DNA of 64,000 bases, taken from Brachypodius melanocephalos (lineage: Eukaryota; Chordata; Aves; Passeriformes; Pycnonotidae). Both the position numbers and the translations under genes were made by a program. This document shows, one piece after another, positions 60,843 through 64,000 of the stretch. Within the stretch, counting starts at the first letter, position 1. Each line of letters begins with the position of its first letter. The stretch is from assembly GCA_013398615.1 (NCBI GenBank), contig VZSR01003819.1:175536-239535 (forward strand). Direction: 5' to 3'. A model generated the notes under the pieces. That model was not told the DNA's origin, did not search any database, and was given only the letters and a program-made list of their open reading frames with translations.

Positions 60843-61040
60843 GGATGAAATCCTGGGGTTATTCTCAATGACTCTATGAAAACATTTCCCAGAGAAGCTG
60901 TGGCTACCCCATTCCTGGAAGTGTTCAAGGCCAGGTTGGACAGGGCTTGGAGCAACCTGATCTAGTGGAAGGGGGGTGGAACTAGATAGGCTTTAAGGTC
61001 CCTCCAAACCCAAACCATTTGATGATTCCATGATTCTGTG
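60843..61040 (+). mobile_element. CR1 LINE 3' fragment
   Basis: Sense CR1 with TTTCCCAGAGAAGCTGTGGC, GTTCAAGGCCAGGTTGGACA, TTTAAGGTCCCTCCAAACCC and terminal GATTCCATGATTCTGTGA. Confidence 0.93.
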
Positions 61041-61994
61041 AACATCAGTTTGCTACTCAGCAGCAACCAAAGAGCAAAGAGGGTGCCAACCATTAGTAGG
61101 TAAAGAATGGAGAACAAGAGAGGGAATATCCCAACACTCTCATCCTGACCCACAGTCCTCACCAGATACTAAGAAGAGCAGGAGATGACTGACAAGATAG
61201 AACAGCTACTGTACAAGGAGCCTGGAAAGGAAGATGGCAGAGGGGGAATGAAGTTTTCCATGCCAAGAGAAGAAAGGAGGAGGCCAGTAGGGAACAATTT
61301 GTTCACTGTTTCTTCCGATGCAGGAACTTGGGGACATCACATCCAATTAAGCAGGTCCAAACCAGGAGATTTTTTCACATAAAGCATCACTGTGAAATGT
61401 CTCATCAGGGCTGCGGCGGCGCTCAGGCACTCAGAGGACAATCAGCCAAATCCAAGGACAAAAGCTCCACGCGAGGCTACAGAAACACAAGACGCAACTT
61501 TGGGCTCGGGAATGGCTTCCTGAAAGCAGCAAAGGCACAGCCCAGCCCATGCGGAGCAGGGCAGCAGCAGAGGCTGGCAGGGGCAGAGGAGCCCCTGGAG
61601 CCCCTTTGGCAGCAGCACAAGGAGGGGGCCCTTGCCCCCCTCTCCCCGTGCCCCTGTGTGCACACGCTGGCAGTGCCACGGCTGGGGCTGTCACACCGTC
61701 CCTGCAGCAGCGAGCCCCAGGGCTGCCAAACCCACATTCCCACTGACATTTTCCATGCTCGCTCGCTGCATCGGGATGGTATTTATAGAAGTTTCAGCAA
61801 AAGCAATTCAGACACTTCCCAAAAGCAGGCTGGGGAAAAACACAGCAACTTGGCCAAAGCTGTACATTTTTCCAGCTTTGAGTGAGGGATTGAAGAGCTG
61901 ATTAACCTCCCAGCTCCAGGCTGAAGCCAAGCCACAGTGGGCTCTGCTTGGGGCCCAGCAAATGTTTCCTGCACCTCCAGTCCCAGTATTTCTC

Positions 61995-62180
61995 AGATGA
62001 AATCTTGGGGTTACTCTCAACAACTCTACAAAAACACTTCCCAGAAAAGCTGTGGCAACCTCACCCCTGGAAGTATTCAAGGCCAGGTTGGATGAGGCTT
62101 GGTTGAAGTCTAGTGGAAGGTGTCCCTGCTCATGGCAGGGGATGGGACTAGATGAGCTTTAAGGTTCTGGGTTCTATGAC
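61995..62180 (+). mobile_element. CR1 LINE 3' fragment
   Basis: Same orientation and nearly the same 5' breakpoint (GATGAAATCYTGGGGTTA) as the copy 1.1 kb to the left, ending at GGTTCTATGACC. Confidence 0.92.
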
Positions 62181-64000
62181 CATGGCAACTGTGGGATTTC
62201 CCTCCCATGCATTACCTGAGACAGGAAAGCAGGAGGAATGCCAAGGCCACTCAGCCAGATAAGAGAGCCTGGGGACCTGGGAGAGGAGGGCTGCATACCG
62301 CAGTTCCCCAGCCTCCTGAGAATGGATCTGCTCTGCAGAGCCCAGTTTCCCTAGGCAGCTCTGCAGGGAGAGGCCCTGCTGAGCCCCACCAGTCTCGTGC
62401 CCCCTCGACACCACCCCGCTGTGCAGGAGGGTGCCAAAATTAAAGTGGGTCCCATCACAACCCTTCCTCCTCCTCCTCTCAAGCCGAACTCCAGCCATCT
62501 GTGGTTTCCAGTTCCGGATCTGATCCAGCACCCTCAGCTCTCCCACAGCATGGAGAGAAATCAGCACTTCTAGTGCCCAAGTCACCCAACCTACTTATCA
62601 CTCCTACTTCATCCTGAGACCGATGACGAGGAGCCTGGGGAAGCAGACTCAGGTGATGTCACCTCTATCCCTGACACGGTATTAGCCAACTCCCCCGCTT
62701 CTGGATCCCACAGTTTGCATAGAGGACAACCCACTCAGTCAACACAGAACGAGCAACACCATTGCTCGATGCACTTGAGGAGGTTCTGCCAGGATCCTTG
62801 GGCCAAGGCAGGGCTTCTGGACACCCTTCTGAAGGCAGGAACCCAGACTGCCATGGAGGGCAGATGTGTGTCTCCTCTCACAGACAGACACAATCATGGG
62901 AGCAAACGACGGCCTGCAGCTCCAAAGGACCAGAGAGCTGCCACCTCAGCCTCACATCTTAATCACAAGATCATTCTATTTCCATGGAAACGGCAGAATT
63001 AGAGACTTCAACAGAACGACAATTACCAACACTGGGAATTTCACTGTTAAACCTGTCACACTCCCATCCCCAGTGCCAGAAGAGGAGATGGTGCTTGCCC
63101 ACACTACTGCCCTGCATCTGGCCCCAGCACCACACTCAGGTGTTTGCTCCTGCTTCCTTCAACAGCCAGTTGGGTTTCCAGAGAACCTCCCGTGTCAGCA
63201 CATCAGGAGATGAAAGCTCACAACTCATGGGGGCTCAGTCCAGTGCCAACTTGTCTGTCAGCAGCCGATCCTGGAGCACACACAGTGATCCTGCTGACCA
63301 AGGCTTCCCCAGTGCCTCAGCAGCAGGAAAAGGCTTTATGTGCTCATGAGTCACTCAGGGAATCACAGGATGGCTGCAGGCACCACGGGAAGCACTGGCC
63401 CAGTGCCTCCCAGGGTAGGCCCTTTCCCTGGCACAGCAAAGCACCACAGTGGTTCTGGTCAGCCAAGGATAGTGTGGAGCCAAGGTGCTAATTACCATCA
63501 CTAGCACAGGGTATCCTGTCCCACCCTACTCTCATCACTCCACCATGCAGCCACGAGCCTTTCCTGAAAGCAAAGCTGGGAAGGACCTGGCAGCACCATG
63601 GAACTCCCCACACTTATATCTTGGGTTTGCAGAACACCACAATGTAAACTCACCAAAATGTAAACTGCAACCCTGGGAGCATCAGCAAAGCTGTTGAGGT
63701 AGATATGGGGAGCTCCCTGTGCCCAGGAAGGCCTCAGCTAACATAAACACATCTCCCAGAAGAGAGAAGTGCTGCCTTTCTGCCTTTTGTGCAGACAGGG
63801 GTCCACTTTGAGAAGTCACTGCCCAAAATCCTCTCTGCATGCTCCATGCCTTGGCCCCGCTGTGGTCAGCAGGACCATTAGCTGATGGGCCCAGACCTCC
63901 CCTGCCTGTTACAGCCAATCCAAGGACTGAAATTGCTCAGTCCAGCTCTGATCATGTACCACTGTGAGACATGAGTAATATAAATTCGGGTATGAAATAT

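Larger units (their letters stand above)
52641..64000. other. Upstream region: intron of longer AGAP3 isoforms or intergenic; no exon found
   Basis: No AGAP3 exon or other gene was recognised. In particular the FESVHPNIYAIYDLIERIED-type first exon was not seen on the minus strand. The stretch holds CR1 fragments at 60843-61040 and 61995-62180, a CpG-rich block at 55180-55360, an imperfect 22-bp repeat at 60275-60360 and AT-rich possibly conserved DNA near 58900-59110 and 59530-59770. Confidence 0.6.

Noticed and set aside
1..64000. tRNA, rRNA, CRISPR or bacterial-type operons
   Set aside because: No cloverleaf-type A/B boxes, rRNA segments, direct-repeat/spacer arrays or ribosome-binding-site gene rows were found.

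Overview
The window is vertebrate nuclear DNA, most likely from a bird. Short coding exons with consensus splice sites sit in long introns, at least a dozen CR1 LINE fragments with the sauropsid-type 3' end (GATTCTRTG) are scattered through it, and GC-rich promoter sequence alternates with compact introns. Two runs of exactly 100 N (20283-20382, 52485-52584) are assembly gaps. There is no bacterial-type gene organisation, and nearly all open frames longer than 60 codons are chance frames in GC-rich or repeat DNA.

One gene explains the coding content. It lies on the minus strand, running from about 52.4 kb down past position 1, and I identify it as AGAP3 (centaurin gamma-3), an Arf GTPase-activating protein with a Ras-like GTPase module. 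Eleven consecutive coding exons can be placed to the base, all with GT donors and AG acceptors, and their phases agree throughout. They encode a 269-residue alternative N-terminus (51553-52360), the FVNSQEWTLSRS linker (41822-41880), the GTPase-like domain (exons at 36975-37062, 36702-36787, 36397-36538 and 35082-35216), a Ser/Pro-rich linker with a basic nuclear-localisation-like patch (32360-32487, 24381-24536, 20492-20584) and the first part of the split PH domain (14184-14288, 9380-9548). The rest of the PH domain, the ArfGAP zinc finger and the ankyrin repeats must lie to the left of position 1. The first exon of the commonly annotated isoform (the FESVHPNIYAIYDLIERIED region) is not seen and probably lies to the right of 64000.

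The most interesting result is an unlabelled alternative 3'-terminal exon at 21936-21998 inside the intron between exons 24381 and 20584. It has an excellent acceptor, joins in frame to the exon ending at 24381, adds 20 residues and a stop, and is followed by about 1 kb of 3'UTR ending near an AATAAA at 20970-20975. This would give a GTPase-only protein without PH, ArfGAP or ankyrin domains, matching the architecture of CRAG, the short AGAP3 variant known in mammals. A 150-nt CU-rich tract in the pre-mRNA lies about 250 nt upstream of its acceptor, and the competing downstream exon has a weak donor (GTTCGA); together they suggest regulated terminal-exon choice. A second point of interest is the alternative first exon, which carries a basic/aromatic/serine patch resembling the MARCKS effector segment.

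The introns also hold several AT-rich, TAAT-dense islands (about 4.4, 11.0 and 18.1 kb) that look like conserved developmental enhancers; in mammals the homeobox gene GBX1 lies just 3' of AGAP3, so these may be its elements. Other content: a solo endogenous-retrovirus LTR with a perfect 6-bp target duplication (14963-15299), a 40-bp minisatellite (2863-3079), a 19-bp GC-rich minisatellite (44410-44505), an ATAAT microsatellite and CR1 fragments. From 52.6 to 64 kb no exon was found; this is intron of longer isoforms or intergenic DNA.
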